In this document: piece by piece, positions 62,761 through 64,000 of the stretch
Layout: each line of letters begins with the position of its first letter
Position numbering within the stretch: the first letter of the stretch is position 1
NCBI RefSeq assembly: GCF_024300825.1
Contig: NZ_CP101323.1
Coordinates: 1,736,001-1,800,000 of the forward strand
Reading direction: 5' to 3'
From: Natronomonas gomsonensis
GTDB taxonomy: Archaea; Halobacteriota; Halobacteria; Halobacteriales; Haloarculaceae
DNA: 64,000 nt
Program-made: the position numbers and the translations under genes
Notes under the pieces: generated by a model
Database searches by the model: none
Told to the model about the DNA's origin: nothing
Seen by the model: only the letters and a program-made list of their open reading frames with translations

Positions 62761-64000
62761 TCAGTTCCGGCGCCGCCACCAGAGTCCCGCACCGACGACG
62801 AGAACGGCGACGACGCCGACGGCGATGGGGACGACGGGCGGCCCCTCGTCGGTCGTCTCGGGTTCCTCGACGGAGACTGCCTGCTGGTATGTGTCCGAGA
62901 GCGTGCTCTCGCCGCGGCGGTTGTCGTACTGGAAGTCGAGTTCGACGGGGTAGGTCTTGGCCATCGCGCCGCCGGCCGCCGACAGCGAAAACCGCAACTC
63001 GCCGGACTCGCCGGGCTCCAACTCGGAGATGAACGCCTCGTCGCTCGACGTCGACAGCGGGCTGTTGGCGTACAGTCGGGCGTCGATGTTCGAGAGCGTC
63101 TCCGGGCGCTCGTTCGTTATCGTGACGACGAGGTCACTCGACCCGCCTGCCTCGACGGTGGCGTTCTCGGCCGTGACCGAGAACTCTCCACGGCGTTCGT
63201 CGACGACGACCCGCTCGGAGATGGGCCCGGCGGTGACCGTCGACTCGCCCTCGTTTGCGTACTCGACGCTGAACCGGACCTGTCTCGGGCCGGCCAACGC
63301 CTGCCCGCTCACCTCGGTCGGGAAGGCGAACTCGGCTGCCTCGCCGCTGTCGAGTTCGGGCAGGGCGTATCGGCCCTCCTCGACGAACAGCGAATCGCTC
63401 GCCGGTTCGATGACCAACACGCCGTCGGAGACCGGCCGCGGACCCTCGTTGCGGAGCGTCCCGGTGATGTTGCCGGCGTAGCCGACCGACAGCGTCTCTT
63501 CGAGCCCCTCGATGTCGAAGGACTGCTCGGAAAGCGGGTCGAGGTGGCCGACGACCGGGTCCGATTGGGCCTCGGCGCCGTCGGTGTTCGTGTAGTCGAC
63601 GGTCGCTTCGATGGGTTTGGCGCCGGTCGCGACGCCCTCGGCGACGGCCGCCTCGACCGTCACGGTCACTGACTCGTCGGGTGCGAGGTCGCCGACGAAC
63701 GAGCGGGCTTCGCCGGTGCCGAGCGTCACGCCGCCGCTTCCGCGGAGCGTCACCCGCGTCGCGTTGGCTCGCTCAGAGCCGACGTTTTCGATGGTGACAT
63801 CCGCGTCGCCGGAGGTACCGGGCTGGACGTCGGTGTCGACGTCCGTGATGGCGAACCGCGGTTCGGAGACGACACGGATATCGACGGTGTGTCGCTCCGT
63901 CTCGGTTTCTCGCTGCTGGCCGGACACCGAGGAGGTTTGCTCGACGTAGGAGTACCGCACCTTCACGTCTAGCTCGTAGGTTCCCGGCTCGGTCCCTTCG
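62761..64000 (-). CDS. COG1361-like surface protein, N-terminus beyond window
   Basis: At least 412 residues; the frame is open to the right edge, so the N-terminus is missing and the internal GTG near 63966 is not the start. It consists of consecutive beta-sandwich (NEW3/CARDB-like) repeats, with phrases such as VTIENVGSERANATRVTLRG and GNITGTLRNEGPRPVSDGVL. It ends in a single C-terminal helix (VVPIAVGVVAVLVVGAGLWW) and RRRN. Typical of haloarchaeal surface proteins encoded just upstream of an MMPL/RND transporter, with which it is probably co-translated. Confidence 0.85.
   Translation of the reverse strand, partial: EGTEPGTYELDVKVRYSYVEQTSSVSGQQRETETERHTVDIRVVSEPRFAITDVDTDVQPGTSGDADVTIENVGSERANATRVTLRGSGGVTLGTGEARSFVGDLAPDESVTVTVEAAVAEGVATGAKPIEATVDYTNTDGAEAQSDPVVGHLDPLSEQSFDIEGLEETLSVGYAGNITGTLRNEGPRPVSDGVLVIEPASDSLFVEEGRYALPELDSGEAAEFAFPTEVSGQALAGPRQVRFSVEYANEGESTVTAGPISERVVVDERRGEFSVTAENATVEAGGSSDLVVTITNERPETLSNIDARLYANSPLSTSSDEAFISELEPGESGELRFSLSAAGGAMAKTYPVELDFQYDNRRGESTLSDTYQQAVSVEEPETTDEGPPVVPIAVGVVAVLVVGAGLWWRRRN

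Overview
The window is about 64 kb of high-GC DNA from a haloarchaeon (class Halobacteria). The proteins are strongly acidic (Asp/Glu-rich, few Lys). Gene starts are often leaderless, with CTTATC- or TTTAA-like boxes 24-33 nt upstream. Archaeal-specific genes are present: TFB, prefoldin beta, Rpo12, L37Ae, Pcc1, TruD, Pth2, NreA and ThiR. Many secreted proteins carry Tat lipoprotein signals. I cannot name the species from sequence alone.

Layout. 1-7.5 kb is a patchy accessory stretch: the 3' part of a histidine kinase, a stand-alone TnpB element with a divergent ribbon-helix-helix gene, a pilin, a decayed copy of a YihY gene tail, DHFR, a complete IS200/IS605 element (tnpA-tnpB), and a beheaded MscS fragment. 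7.5-12.6 kb holds a five-repeat, six-cysteine surface lipoprotein, a YihY/BrkB membrane protein and a phosphodiesterase-like protein. 12.6-17.4 kb holds a PAS kinase, inorganic pyrophosphatase, a PadR regulator, RNase HI with a partner gene, and a TFB. 17.4-22.8 kb holds a pilin/beta-solenoid fusion, NreA, an old-yellow-enzyme flavoprotein, Pth2 and a Yip1-like membrane protein.

22.8-29.6 kb contains dcd-thiR-methyltransferase in one overlapping operon, and 4 kb away the thiamine thiazole synthase thi4 with a palindrome over its promoter. 29.6-37.2 kb is an archaeal information-processing block: truD, a histidine kinase, DUF2103, rpl37ae (without its zinc cysteines), rpo12, pcc1, pfdB, DUF3194, DUF2070 and guaAA. 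37.4-44.7 kb has a citramalate/isopropylmalate synthase with a candidate leader ORF, followed by mostly small or metabolic genes.

44.8-52.3 kb is a tightly overlapping six-gene minus-strand operon: two BatA/VWA membrane proteins, a coiled-coil membrane protein, another membrane protein, MoxR ATPase and DUF58. It ends upstream at a tRNA-Ser gene flanked by a duplicated 3'-end scar. 52.6-64 kb holds two universal stress proteins, a PfkB kinase, an alpha/beta hydrolase, an HtrA-like protease, a DUF2062 protein, a MATE exporter behind a TetR-type palindrome, and an MMPL/RND exporter paired with a COG1361-like surface protein that runs off the right edge.

The most unusual items are the TnpB whose second RuvC acidic residue is replaced by Gly, together with its divergent RHH partner and intervening palindrome; the invariant six-cysteine repeats; the MoxR/VWA operon; and the tRNA-Ser attachment-like scar.
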